64,000 nt of DNA from assembly GCF_000814845.2 (NCBI RefSeq), contig NZ_CP010431.2, positions 4,588,001-4,652,000 of the forward strand, read 5' to 3'. The stretch is from Pandoraea sputorum. GTDB lineage: Bacteria; Pseudomonadota; Gammaproteobacteria; Burkholderiales; Burkholderiaceae. How positions within the stretch are numbered: the stretch's first letter is position 1; every line of letters begins with the position of its first letter. The notes under the pieces were generated by a model that ran no database searches, was not told the origin of the DNA, and saw nothing but the letters and a program-made list of their open reading frames with translations. Below are positions 42,719 to 52,427 of the stretch, one piece after another. The translations under genes were made by a program, and so were the position numbers.

Positions 42719-45262
42719 TCAACCGTGCCGATGCTCGTCGTCGTGAGACGACCGATGGTCGGCACTCGGATGTTCCTCATGCGCAGGGGCGCGCGCTCCT
42801 TCCGGTTTGCCCTCACGCTGCGTGGGTTGCGGGTGCGGCTGCGCCTGAGGACGTTCCTGCTGAGGTTGCGGACGCGGCGCGGGCTGCACATGCTCCACCG
42901 GCGGCTGCGGGCGCGGCGGCATACGCTCGACTTGCGGTTGAGGCTGCGGACGTTGCTGCGGTTGCGCCTGTTGCTGCGGCTGCGGTTCGGGACGCGGCTG
43001 CGCCCGTTCCACCTGCGGTTGCGGCCGCGGTTGCTGGAACTGCTGCGGCTCCGGGCGCGGCTGTGTCTGCCATTGCTGCGGACGTCGGGCCGGTTCGGCC
43101 GCCTCCGGTTGTTGTTGCTGTTGACGTTGCGGTGCGGGCGTCGCTTGTCCGCCCCGCGCTTCCGGCTGTGCGGCGGGCGTTTGCGGTGATTGGCGACGCA
43201 TTTGCATCTCACGCTGCGCGGCGTCATGTCCTGGCTGCGGGACGGTTTGCGGTGCTTCGCCACGTGCCGACGGCTGCGCCTGGCCCTGAACGGCACCGTT
43301 CACACCCGGCGGATGCGGAACACCTGAGGACGCGGGCTGACGCTCGGACGGTTGGGATTGCACCGTCGATTGCCCCGGACGATTCTGATAAACACGGTGT
43401 CCCGGATAGCCGGGGTTGCCCGGTTCACCCGGAACGCCGGGCATTCCCGGCACACCCGGCACACCCGGCACACCCGGCTGCCCCGGTACGCCCGCGTGGC
43501 CCGGCGCCCCCGGAACGCCCGGCTGTCCGGGCATACCCGGCGCGCCGTGCATCGGCGGCACGGCACCTGTCGCAGGCAGGCCGCCATGGCCCGCCGTCGC
43601 GCCGACCGCACCGGTCGCACCCAGTGCAGGCTGCGCGGGCATCGCACCGTTCGCCCCAATCGGCGCACCGACCGGCCCGTGCGTGCTGACGACCGTCACA
43701 CGGGGGGCGATGCGTGGTTGGCCATTCGGACCGCCAGCGCTGGGATTGCGCATCTGCTGCCCGTTCTGACCGAACACCAGCGGCGCACCGCCCGCGTTCG
43801 GCACGGCATGCAACTGGCTCGTCAGCTCACGCGACGGCATGCCACGGGCGACCGGCGCACGCGTGGCCAGCACCTGCCGGTTGAACACGCCCGCGGGCGG
43901 TGCGCCCGCTGCCGGACGGCTGTTGCCGAACACACTTTGCTGCACCGGGGCCACGCCCGGCGTATTGCCGACGCGCCATGTCTGCGCACCGCGCGGGGTG
44001 GCCAGAGCAGTCGGCGCGCCCACGCGGCGTCCCTGCACGAAAGCCTGCGCGGGCATCGTCGACACGGCGCCTCGCACATTGCGGTTCACGTAGACGTTGT
44101 TAACGTTGATGTTGTTGGTGATATTGGTCGTACGAACGATCGTCGAGCGATTGATGTTCGTGATGTACGACGAACTGGCGTGATACGCGGGACGGTACGG
44201 GTCATGGGGCCCAAGCGCAAACCACGCGAGCCCCACGCCCCCGGCCGCGAACGACACACCCCACTGGTTTGCACCACTGCTGCCGCTGACCCAGCCGACC
44301 AGCGCCGGGGCATACACCGGACGCACCGCCACCGGTCCCGGCACCCAGCACCAGCGGGCATCCACGTAAGCCCAGCGTCCGTAGTGATACGGCGCGAAGC
44401 CCCACGGCGCGTCATCCACCCACGTCCAGCCCCACGGGTCGACCCAGACCCAGTGGCCCGTGCGATAAGGCGCCCAGCCCGATGGCACGTTGGACGGCAC
44501 CCACACCGCGCCATAGCTCGACGTTTCCTGCCACGCGCCGTAATCGTCCAGACTCTCGAAGCCGGTCATGTCACGCGGCACGTAGCGCGCGGAGACGGAG
44601 GCGTCCTCACGTGCGTCGCGCTCACGCATCCACTGATCGAACGCGTCGGCCGTGAGCGGGCCGGTCTGCTGCTGCGTCAGGTTCTGACCGACGAACGCGA
44701 CCCGTTGCCCTTGCTGGAGCGGGACCGACGCCCCTTGTCCGTAGGCCGTGCCCGCACCGCGCGAGACGCTCACCGTCGTCACGCCGTTCGGATCCACATC
44801 CACACGATATTCACCGGCCTGTTGCGGCACGAAGGCCAGATTCGGCGTATCGATCTCGTACGGTTGATTCGGGTCGAAGCTGCGCAGGCGCACACCGACG
44901 GTGCCCTGCGTTACGTTCAGTTGCACATTCTGGTCGGTGACGGCGGACAGCGTCAGGCTGGTCGACGCACCCATGCGCACCGCCGTGCCGCCCACGTGCA
45001 TCTCGGCCCGGCTGTTGCGATCGACCCAGATGGCATCGCCCGTCGTGAGCGGACGGTTGCGGTCCGCATAGCGCCAGTCGCTCGTGCCCGCCGGGGCGTA
45101 GGTGACGGTTCCGTCGAACTGGGACAGACGTGCCACGCGCCCCGGCGGATCGGCGCTCTGCGCCTGTGCCAGCCCCGGCGCACCCACGGCGCCCAGCAGA
45201 CTCAGCGCCAGCCCGACGCCGAGGGAGCGGACCGTCGTCCGCCAGGAAATCAGGGATTTCAT
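42719..45262 (-). CDS. Secreted FecR/DUF6600-like protein with collagen-like and Pro/Gln-rich regions
   Basis: Exported protein, 847 aa from ATG 45262 (GGAG upstream). Signal peptide [30 protein letters not shown] (about 1-35). A FecR-like beta domain (about 42-190: [25 protein letters not shown]...[24 protein letters not shown]) is followed by a Trp-rich DUF6600-like block (about 235-345: [49 protein letters not shown]). A low-complexity C-terminal half contains 16-17 contiguous Gly-X-Pro-type triplets and then a Pro/Gln/Arg-rich tail ending in His/Asp/Glu. Probably periplasmic or surface-exposed; function unknown. Monocistronic, downstream of hrcA by 247 nt. Confidence 0.8.
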   Translation of the reverse strand: MKSLISWRTTVRSLGVGLALSLLGAVGAPGLAQAQSADPPGRVARLSQFDGTVTYAPAGTSDWRYADRNRPLTTGDAIWVDRNSRAEMHVGGTAVRMGASTSLTLSAVTDQNVQLNVTQGTVGVRLRSFDPNQPYEIDTPNLAFVPQQAGEYRVDVDPNGVTTVSVSRGAGTAYGQGASVPLQQGQRVAFVGQNLTQQQTGPLTADAFDQWMRERDAREDASVSARYVPRDMTGFESLDDYGAWQETSSYGAVWVPSNVPSGWAPYRTGHWVWVDPWGWTWVDDAPWGFAPYHYGRWAYVDARWCWVPGPVAVRPVYAPALVGWVSGSSGANQWGVSFAAGGVGLAWFALGPHDPYRPAYHASSSYITNINRSTIVRTTNITNNINVNNVYVNRNVRGAVSTMPAQAFVQGRRVGAPTALATPRGAQTWRVGNTPGVAPVQQSVFGNSRPAAGAPPAGVFNRQVLATRAPVARGMPSRELTSQLHAVPNAGGAPLVFGQNGQQMRNPSAGGPNGQPRIAPRVTVVSTHGPVGAPIGANGAMPAQPALGATGAVGATAGHGGLPATGAVPPMHGAPGMPGQPGVPGAPGHAGVPGQPGVPGVPGVPGMPGVPGEPGNPGYPGHRVYQNRPGQSTVQSQPSERQPASSGVPHPPGVNGAVQGQAQPSARGEAPQTVPQPGHDAAQREMQMRRQSPQTPAAQPEARGGQATPAPQRQQQQQPEAAEPARRPQQWQTQPRPEPQQFQQPRPQPQVERAQPRPEPQPQQQAQPQQRPQPQPQVERMPPRPQPPVEHVQPAPRPQPQQERPQAQPHPQPTQREGKPEGARAPAHEEHPSADHRSSHDDEHRHG
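43397..43547 (-). repeat. Collagen-like (Gly-X-Y)16-17 coding segment
   Basis: Uninterrupted triplets such as [21 protein letters not shown], then [27 protein letters not shown]. Nearly every Y position is Pro. The DNA shows a visible 9-bp period based on cccggcaca. Confidence 0.85.
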
Positions 45263-45509
45263 AAACACTCCGGGCCCTTTCGGTGGGCATGCCGTGCGCG
45301 GCTTGCAGGCGTTGGCGATCAGCCACCTTGTTGTTCTGTCCGAATCCTCCGGCGAGCCCGATAACGACTTCGGACGACCTCGCCGCAAGTGACGCTTCAA
45401 GCCTAAGCCTGCCGTGTGTGACAGCGTGTAAAGGAATGCTACGGGGTTGTAACCGGGAATGGGCGAATGGGCGAATCGTGGGCCGCGCGCGGACGCGCCT
45501 GCTCGCCGC

Positions 45510-46538
45510 TCAGTGATGGCTGAGCGCGTTGGAGAGCAGCTTGGCGGTGATGTCGACGATGGGGATGACGCGCTCGTACGCCATGCGCGTCGGTCCGATC
45601 ACGCCGAGCGTACCGACGACCTCGCCGTCGACTTCGTACGGGGCCGTGACAACCGTCATCTCCTCGATCGGCACGAGGCTCGACTCGCCGCCGATGAAGA
45701 TCTGCACCCCTTGCGCGCGGCTCGACACGTCGAGCAGTTGCAGCAGGCCGGTCTTGGACTCGAACACGTCGAACAGCTTGCGCAGACGCTCCATGTTCGA
45801 CGACAGATCCTCCACGCCCAGCAGGTTGCGCTCGCCCGAGATCAACACGCTCTCGCGCGTGGTGTCGGCCATCGCGTCGCTGCCCGCCTGCACGGCGGCC
45901 TGCATCAGCGCGCTCATGTCCGAGCGCAGTGCATCGAGTTCACCACGCAAGTAAGTACGCACATCGTCGAAGCTGTGACCGCCGAAGTTGGCGTTCAGGT
46001 AGTTCGCAGCTTCGACCAGTTGCGCCGGGGAATAGTCCTTTTCCGTCAGGATGATGCGGTTCTGCACGTCGCCGTCGGGCGTGACGATGATGAGCAGCAC
46101 GCGCTTGTCGGACAGACGCAGGAATTCGATATGACGGAAGGTCTGGCTGCGGCGCGGGGTGAGCACCACGCCCGCGAATTGCGACAGATGCGAGAGCACC
46201 TGTGCGGCAGAGGCGATCAGTTGTTGCGGGCCAGCCGGTTGCAGACTGGTCTGCACTTGCGTCGCCAATTGGTGCACGGCCTCTTCGAGCGGGCGCACCG
46301 CCAGCATCGTGTCGACGAACAGACGGTACGCGCGCGGCGTCGGCACGCGACCGGCCGACGTATGCGGGCTGGCCACGAAACCCATCGCTTCGAGATCGGA
46401 CATCACGTTGCGGATCGTCGCGGGAGACAGGTCGAGGCCCGAGAACCGCGAGAGCGTGCGCGAGCCGACCGGCTGGCCATCTGCGATGTACCGTTCGATC
46501 AGGGTTTTGAGAAGCGTTTGCGCACGTTGATCTAGCAT
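45510..46538 (-). CDS. hrcA: Heat-inducible transcription repressor HrcA
   Basis: Repressor of heat-shock genes that binds CIRCE operators and is stabilised by GroEL. 342 aa. N-terminal winged helix [52 protein letters not shown], then [20 protein letters not shown], and the C-terminal [22 protein letters not shown] and [21 protein letters not shown]. No CIRCE-like TTAGCACTC-N9-GAGTGCTAA was seen in the window, so its target (usually groESL) is elsewhere. Divergent from nadK. Confidence 0.96.
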   Translation of the reverse strand: MLDQRAQTLLKTLIERYIADGQPVGSRTLSRFSGLDLSPATIRNVMSDLEAMGFVASPHTSAGRVPTPRAYRLFVDTMLAVRPLEEAVHQLATQVQTSLQPAGPQQLIASAAQVLSHLSQFAGVVLTPRRSQTFRHIEFLRLSDKRVLLIIVTPDGDVQNRIILTEKDYSPAQLVEAANYLNANFGGHSFDDVRTYLRGELDALRSDMSALMQAAVQAGSDAMADTTRESVLISGERNLLGVEDLSSNMERLRKLFDVFESKTGLLQLLDVSSRAQGVQIFIGGESSLVPIEEMTVVTAPYEVDGEVVGTLGVIGPTRMAYERVIPIVDITAKLLSNALSHH

Positions 46539-46545
46539 GGCGAAA

Positions 46546-46551
46546 ATTGTA
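46546..46551 (-). promoter_or_regulatory. Candidate -10 box (leaderless) for hrcA
   Basis: Minus-strand TACAAT, 7 nt before ATG 46538; no SD. Confidence 0.4.
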
Positions 46552-46682
46552 ACGCGAAACGTGGGGCCCCGTTCCCCCTAAATCTGGCCTCGCGTTGCCT
46601 GGCCAAAGGGAACGTGCCCTACCGGCCCTCTGGCGGCGTTGCAGGCCGTGCGTTGGCGATGGTTGCTGTCATCGACTTATGG

Positions 46683-46688
46683 TGTAAT
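46683..46688 (+). promoter_or_regulatory. Candidate extended -10 (leaderless) for nadK
   Basis: TGG-TGTAAT (46680-46688) ends 6 nt before ATG 46695; it has an extended TGn but lacks the usual A at position 2. No SD. Confidence 0.3.
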
Positions 46689-46694
46689 GGCGGC

Positions 46695-47603
46695 ATGAAA
46701 ACTGGGAGCCCCTTCAAGACCGTGGCGCTCGTCGGGAAGTACCATGCCGACGGCGTCGCCGAACCATTGCTCACGCTCGCGGCATGCATCGCCCAGCGAG
46801 GGCATCACGTCGTCTTCGAGCGTGACACGGCGCACAACATCGGCGCAGGTGCCGATCCGTACCGCACCCTCGACATTCAGGAAATCGGCACACAGGCCGA
46901 CGTAGCGGTCGTGGTCGGCGGCGACGGCACGATGCTCGGCGTCGGCCGCCAACTGGCCGCGTCGAAGGTACCGCTCATCGGCGTGAACCATGGCCGCGTC
47001 GGGTTCATCACCGACATTCCGCTCGACGAGATGCGTCAGGTCGTGCCCGCCATGCTCGAAGGACACTTCGAAGCCGAACAACGCACCCTGCTGGCCGCGC
47101 GCATCGAACGCGACGGCCAGACGCTCTTCGAGACGCTGGCGTTCAACGACGTGGTCGTGAACCGCTCGGGGATCTCGGGGATGGTGGAGCTGCGCGTCGA
47201 CGTCGACGGCCGCTTCATGTACAAGCAGCGCTCCGACGGCCTGATCGTCGCTACGCCCACCGGTTCGACGGCCTACGCTTTGTCGGCGAGCGGCCCGATC
47301 CTGCATCCGCGCCTCGGTGGCGTGGTGCTCGTGCCGATCGCACCGCATGCGTTGTCGAACCGTCCGATCGTGTTGCCGGATTCGAGCGACATCGTCATCA
47401 CGATTACCGGCGGTCGCGAAGTCGGCGCCAATTTCGATATGCAGTCGTTTGCCGAACTGCGTCAGGGCGATCAGATTCTGGTCGGCCGCTCCCAGCATCA
47501 GGTGACGTTTCTGCACCCGGTCGGCTACAACTACTACGCGACGCTGCGCCGCAAGCTGCATTGGAACGAGCATATCTCCGACGAAGATACGCCGCAGAAC
47601 TGA
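46695..47603 (+). CDS. nadK: NAD kinase
   Basis: ATP-NAD kinase making NADP, 302 aa from ATG 46695. [15 protein letters not shown] (73-87) has the GGDGT motif; [54 protein letters not shown] and the C-terminal [17 protein letters not shown] follow. The frame runs back to 46614, but the family N-terminus begins at [20 protein letters not shown]. recN begins 23 nt after the stop; hrcA-nadK-recN clustering is standard in betaproteobacteria. Confidence 0.95.
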   Translation: MKTGSPFKTVALVGKYHADGVAEPLLTLAACIAQRGHHVVFERDTAHNIGAGADPYRTLDIQEIGTQADVAVVVGGDGTMLGVGRQLAASKVPLIGVNHGRVGFITDIPLDEMRQVVPAMLEGHFEAEQRTLLAARIERDGQTLFETLAFNDVVVNRSGISGMVELRVDVDGRFMYKQRSDGLIVATPTGSTAYALSASGPILHPRLGGVVLVPIAPHALSNRPIVLPDSSDIVITITGGREVGANFDMQSFAELRQGDQILVGRSQHQVTFLHPVGYNYYATLRRKLHWNEHISDEDTPQN

Positions 47604-47626
47604 CTCCACGCCTCACCCGACATCCC

Positions 47627-49291
47627 ATGCTACGCAGTCTCTCGATTCGCGATTTCGTGATCGTCGATCGTCTCGATCTGGAATTCTCCGCAGGCTTCAC
47701 CGTGTTTTCGGGGGAGACCGGCGCGGGCAAATCGATTCTGATCGATGCGCTGGCGCTCGCGATGGGCGAGCGCGGCGACACCAGCATGGTGCGCAACGGG
47801 CAATCGCGCGCCGACATCACCGCTGAATTCGCCGCCGACGCCGAAGCGCGCCCCGATCTCGAAGCCTGGCTACAAGCGCAGGCGCTTACGCTCGAAGAGC
47901 ACGGCGGTGTGCTGCTGCGCCGTGTGCTCGACGCCGGCGGCCGCTCGCGTGCCTTCATCAACGGCACACCCGCCACGCTCACACAAATGCGCGAACTCGG
48001 CGAAATGCTCGTCGACATTCACGGCCAGCACGCACACCAGCAGTTGCTGCGCCCGGACGCGCAACGCCGCCTGCTCGACTCGCACGCGGGCGCGACCACC
48101 CTCGCCGCCGATACCGCCGCCGCTCACAAGGAGTGGCGACGCCTCGTCAAACGCTGTGAGGAGGCGCACGGGCGCGACCGCGAACTGCAACTGGAGCGCG
48201 AACGTCTCGAATGGCAGACGTCCGAACTCGACAAGTTGGGTCCGCAGGAAGGCGAATGGGACGAGGTGAGCGCCGAGCATCGCAGGCTCTCTCACGCGGC
48301 AAGCCTTATCAATGGCGTGCAAGGCGCGCTAGACGCACTCGCCGAAGCCGACGGTGCCATCGTCCCGTCGCTCGGTCATGTCGTGCATCAAATCCGCGAA
48401 CTCGTGGAGATCGACGCCGGGCTGGCCGACACGCTCGCCGCGCTGGAACCCGCCGAGATTCAGCTTCGCGATGCGGTCCATTCGCTCACCCATTACGCGC
48501 AACGCATCGATCTCGATCCGGAGCGTCTGGCGGTCGTCGAGCAGCGACTCGATGCCCTGCATTCGGCCGCGCGCAAATTCCGTGTGACGCCCGAGCAATT
48601 GCCCGCCGAGCTGGCGGAGCGTCGCGCGCAACTGGAAGAGTTGACGGCATCCGCCGACACGGCAGCCATGCAGGCCGCCGCCGACGCCGCCCAGGCCGAA
48701 TTTCTCAAGTTGGCGAAGGACTTGTCGAAGGCCCGTGCCAAAGCGGCGGCTTCGCTCTCACGCGAAGTCACCCGAGCGATGCAGGACCTCTCGATGCCCG
48801 GCGGTCGCTTCGAAGTCGCGCTCACGGCAACGCCCGAGCCACAGTCGTTCGGACTGGAGACGGTCGAATTCCTCGTCGCCGGACACCCGGGCGTACCGAC
48901 GCGTCCGCTCGCCAAAGTCGCCTCGGGCGGCGAACTCGCACGCATCAGCCTCGCCTTGCAGGTAATCGCAAGCAGCGCGAGTCTCACGCCGACGCTGATC
49001 TTCGACGAAGTCGATTCCGGGATTGGCGGCGCGGTGGCCGAAGTGGTCGGTCGTCTGCTTCGCGAATTAGGTCAGGGGCGTCAGGTGCTGTGCGTGACTC
49101 ACCTGCCGCAAGTCGCCGCCCTCGGTCATCAGCATCTGAGAGTGAGCAAACGCAGCGACGGCGATACCACGATGAGCGAGATCGAGCCGCTGGGGCGCAC
49201 CGAACGCGTCGAGGAAATCGCGCGGATGCTGGGCGGTGTGGAGATTACGGCGACAACGCGCAAGCACGCGCGGGAGATGTTGGCGCTCTGA
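47627..49291 (+). CDS. recN: DNA repair protein RecN
   Basis: SMC-like ATPase for double-strand-break repair, 554 aa from ATG 47627. Walker A SGETGAGKS (28-36) after the family N-terminus MLRSLSIRDFVIVDRLDLEF; long coiled-coil arms (about 150-370); signature ASGGELARISLAL and Walker B PTLIFDEVDSGIGG. The frame extends upstream into nadK but lacks family similarity there. No SOS box was recognised at this start. Ends at the 49324 terminator. Confidence 0.95.
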   Translation: MLRSLSIRDFVIVDRLDLEFSAGFTVFSGETGAGKSILIDALALAMGERGDTSMVRNGQSRADITAEFAADAEARPDLEAWLQAQALTLEEHGGVLLRRVLDAGGRSRAFINGTPATLTQMRELGEMLVDIHGQHAHQQLLRPDAQRRLLDSHAGATTLAADTAAAHKEWRRLVKRCEEAHGRDRELQLERERLEWQTSELDKLGPQEGEWDEVSAEHRRLSHAASLINGVQGALDALAEADGAIVPSLGHVVHQIRELVEIDAGLADTLAALEPAEIQLRDAVHSLTHYAQRIDLDPERLAVVEQRLDALHSAARKFRVTPEQLPAELAERRAQLEELTASADTAAMQAAADAAQAEFLKLAKDLSKARAKAAASLSREVTRAMQDLSMPGGRFEVALTATPEPQSFGLETVEFLVAGHPGVPTRPLAKVASGGELARISLALQVIASSASLTPTLIFDEVDSGIGGAVAEVVGRLLRELGQGRQVLCVTHLPQVAALGHQHLRVSKRSDGDTTMSEIEPLGRTERVEEIARMLGGVEITATTRKHAREMLAL

Positions 49292-49323
49292 GCATTGCCG
49301 ACAACATCGAATTCATCAAATAG

Positions 49324-49358
49324 CAAAGGGCGGCCAATCATCGGCCGCCCTTTGTTTT
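49324..49358. terminator. Terminator recN / glnE
   Basis: 12-bp stem caaagggcggcc (49324-49335) / ggccgccctttg (49343-49354) followed by TTTT, between convergent genes. Confidence 0.9.
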
Positions 49359-49389
49359 CAAGCGAGTCGTTTCAAGCGACGTCCACGCG

Positions 49390-52275
49390 TCAGACTGGCC
49401 CTGCGTCGGCGAACACCGAATCCCACAGCGCCATCACGGCCTGACGCTCTGTCTCGACGTCCGCACCCGGCACGCGTGCCGCCTCTACACCGTCCAGCCG
49501 CAACTTGTGCTGACGCTTGCGGTACAACCGATACGCCGCCGCCGCGTCTTCCGCAAGCTTGGTATCGATCAGTCCGAGTTGCGCCGCCTCGCGCAGCAAA
49601 GCGATGTTGCCCGCATTACGCAGCAGCGCCGGATGCGCGCCCGAGTGCAGCAGCACCAGATACTGCACGGTAAATTCGATGTCCACCATGCCGCCCCGGT
49701 CGTGCTTCAGATCGAACAGCTTCGTCCCGTTCGGATGCCCTTCGAGCACCTTGCGACGCATCGCCACAATCTCCTGCGCCAGCGCCAACGCCTCACGCGG
49801 CGTGGCCAGCACCTGCGCACGGATGTTCTCGAACGTCGCGCCGATGGTCTCGTCGCCCGCACAGAAACGCGCACGCGTGAGCGCCTGATGCTCCCAGACC
49901 CACGCCGTGTTGGCATTGCCTTCGCGGAACTGGTACTGACGGAAACTCTCGATGTTCGTGACCAGCAGGCCCGACAAGCCGTTCGGGCGCAATCGCAGAT
50001 CGACATCGAACAGCATGCCCGCGCCCGTATGCGTGGTCAGCCACGTGACGAAACGGCGGGCGAGCGCGGCGTAGGCGTCCGGCGCACGGTCGTCGTCATC
50101 GTCGTAAAGGAAGATGAGATCGAGGTCCGACGCGTAGCCCAGTTCCTTGCCGCCGAGCTTGCCGTAGGCGATGACAGAGAAGCGCGGCACCTCACGATGA
50201 CGCGTCGCCACGTGTGGCCAGACCGTCGAGATCGTCACGTCGACGATGATGTCCGCCAGCTCCGAGAGACGGTCGCCGATGGCCTCCACCGACAACGTCC
50301 CCTGCAAATCGAGCAGCAGAATGCGGAAAACTTCAGCGTGGTGCGCGCGACGCAGAATGTCCATCTGCACTTCGACGTTGCCCGCCGCGCCAGCCGCATT
50401 CAGGCTCAGCAGCAGTTGTGTCTTGAACGACGGCCAGTCGAACGGCGCAGCAAGCGCTTCGTCGTCGAGCAGTTCGTCGAGCAGTTGCGGATGGCTGATC
50501 AGATAACCCGCAGCCCAGCGTGACCCGGCAAGCACCTTGACCACGCGCTCCAGCGCACGCGGATACTCCGTGAGCAACGCGAGATACGAACTGCGACGGC
50601 TGATGGTCGAGAGCAGATCGAGCATGCGGCCGAGGACGGCATCCGGCTCGCCGGTGCCAGCAGCACCTTCCACGGCGCGCTGCACCAGTTGGTCGAAGCG
50701 CCGTCGGCTGATCTCGCTCAGCGCCTTGTAGCGCGAGGACGTCCACACGGCGCGCAACCGATCGAGTGCCCCTTCGGCGTCGTTGAAGCCCAAACGCGTG
50801 AGCTGATTGCCGAGGTCGCCCGTCTGCGCTTCGTCGGCCAGACATTCGCTCCACAGTTCCGGCGGGCATTCGCAGTCGCCCGTGCCCGCCCCCGCGCCCT
50901 TCTGTCCGCCGCCGTTGGCCTTGTCCGCGAAAATCTCGTCGAACTGACCGGCGACGAATTCGCGATGCTCGTCGAGCACCGTCATGAAGGTCGCTTCGTC
51001 AGGGAAACCCATGGCGCGCGCCACCGCGAGGCGGTCGTCGCCGGGCGACGGCAGGATATGGGTCTGCGCGTCATCCAGATACTGAATACGGTGTTCGAGC
51101 TTGCGCAAAAAGACATATGCGTTGGACAGTTCTTCCGCCACGTTCTGCGCCAGCCACCCGCGCCGCGCCGCAACGCCCAGCACCGCGAGCGTCGGCCGCA
51201 CGCGCAACTCCGGCTCCTGCCCACCGCGAATCAACTGGAAGACCTGCGCCGAGAATTCCACTTCACGAATGCCGCCGCGTCCGAGCTTGATGTCGTTGAT
51301 GCGTGCGGGCTTGGCCCGCGCGCGACGCTCCGCCTCATGGCGAATCTGCTCGTGCAACGCGCGAATCGCGCCGATCACACCGTAATCGAGATAGCGACGA
51401 AACACGAACGGCTGCACCAGCGACGTCAGCAGCCGCTCGATCCGGCGACCGGGCTCGCTCGCAACTTCGGACACGAGGCGTCCCTTGATCCAGGCGTAGC
51501 GCTCCCACTCGCGGCCCTGCACGTAGAAATACTCTTCGAGCATCGGCAGACTGCACACCAGCGGACCCGAATCGCCGTTGGGGCGCAGGCGCATGTCCAC
51601 CCGGAACACGTAGCCGTCCGGCGTCAGTTCCGAAATCAGTCCGATCAGCTTGCGGCCGAGTTTCGTGAAGAATTCGTGATTGGACAGCAGACGCAGGCGA
51701 CCGGCAGTGGCCGCATCCGCGCCATCGGGCGCGGTTGTGTCGCCGTCGTCTTCATAAAGGAAGATGAGATCGATGTCGGACGAGACGTTCAGTTCGCGAC
51801 CGCCGAGCTTGCCCATGCCGACGACGCCAAGCGTCTGACGCTCGCCTTCCGCATTACGCGGCACCCCGTGAATGGCTTCGAGGTCGCGCGACAGCACCGC
51901 AATGCCCGCCTGCACGGCGAACTCGGCAAGCGCCGACATGGCTTCCGTCACTTCGGACAACTCAGCGCGGCCGTCGAGATCGCGTTGCATGACGGCGCAT
52001 AGCGCTTCGACCCTCAGGATGCGCAAGGCGCGTGCCAGCACAGCCTCGTCTACGCCGGAAACGCCGGACGGCTGGTCCGGCGGCGTCAGCCGTGTGCCGG
52101 TGATAGCTTCGAAGCGGCGGGCGAGCCAGCGCGCGTCGACGGGGTGCTCGGCGAGCGTCGGCAACGCCTCGGCCAGCGCGGGGCGGGACGCCAGCATGCG
52201 CGCGGCATATCGCGAGTAGGACTGAATATCGATCGGGATTTCGGATGAACTCACTGGCGGGGTTCCGGTCTGCAA
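49390..52275 (-). CDS. glnE: Bifunctional glutamine synthetase adenylyltransferase/adenylyl-removing enzyme
   Basis: Adenylylates and deadenylylates glutamine synthetase under PII control, 961 aa (E. coli 946). It is a tandem of two nucleotidyltransferase domains, each with a Gly/DxD motif: GKLGGRELNVSSDIDLIF (about 152) and GKLGGKELGYASDLDLIFLYDDDD (about 703). HRIQYLDDAQTH and KHDRGGMVDIEFTVQYL are also typical. The start is uncertain: the frame opens with TTG 52275, and GTG 52254 is an alternative; no ATG precedes the conserved region and no good SD is seen. Divergent from yhdP. Confidence 0.94.
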   Translation of the reverse strand: MQTGTPPVSSSEIPIDIQSYSRYAARMLASRPALAEALPTLAEHPVDARWLARRFEAITGTRLTPPDQPSGVSGVDEAVLARALRILRVEALCAVMQRDLDGRAELSEVTEAMSALAEFAVQAGIAVLSRDLEAIHGVPRNAEGERQTLGVVGMGKLGGRELNVSSDIDLIFLYEDDGDTTAPDGADAATAGRLRLLSNHEFFTKLGRKLIGLISELTPDGYVFRVDMRLRPNGDSGPLVCSLPMLEEYFYVQGREWERYAWIKGRLVSEVASEPGRRIERLLTSLVQPFVFRRYLDYGVIGAIRALHEQIRHEAERRARAKPARINDIKLGRGGIREVEFSAQVFQLIRGGQEPELRVRPTLAVLGVAARRGWLAQNVAEELSNAYVFLRKLEHRIQYLDDAQTHILPSPGDDRLAVARAMGFPDEATFMTVLDEHREFVAGQFDEIFADKANGGGQKGAGAGTGDCECPPELWSECLADEAQTGDLGNQLTRLGFNDAEGALDRLRAVWTSSRYKALSEISRRRFDQLVQRAVEGAAGTGEPDAVLGRMLDLLSTISRRSSYLALLTEYPRALERVVKVLAGSRWAAGYLISHPQLLDELLDDEALAAPFDWPSFKTQLLLSLNAAGAAGNVEVQMDILRRAHHAEVFRILLLDLQGTLSVEAIGDRLSELADIIVDVTISTVWPHVATRHREVPRFSVIAYGKLGGKELGYASDLDLIFLYDDDDDRAPDAYAALARRFVTWLTTHTGAGMLFDVDLRLRPNGLSGLLVTNIESFRQYQFREGNANTAWVWEHQALTRARFCAGDETIGATFENIRAQVLATPREALALAQEIVAMRRKVLEGHPNGTKLFDLKHDRGGMVDIEFTVQYLVLLHSGAHPALLRNAGNIALLREAAQLGLIDTKLAEDAAAAYRLYRKRQHKLRLDGVEAARVPGADVETERQAVMALWDSVFADAGPV

Positions 52276-52427
52276 TGAGAATGAAGAGACTTTCGCATGC
52301 TTACCCGGGCGTGATGAAACGCCGGATCACACGCTTATTTCTCCTACGGCCCGGCCATCGGAGGGCCTTGGGCTTGTGTTACAGTCTTTGCCACAGAAAC
52401 TACCACATTCCCTCGTAGACGCGCAGC

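Noticed and set aside
43352..45364. 670-codon plus-strand frame and a GxP-rich plus-strand frame at 43416-43769
   Set aside because: Antisense of the GXY and Trp-rich tracts. Reverse complement of Gly-X-Pro codons again reads Gly/Pro in one frame, so the collagen-like look on the plus strand is an artefact.
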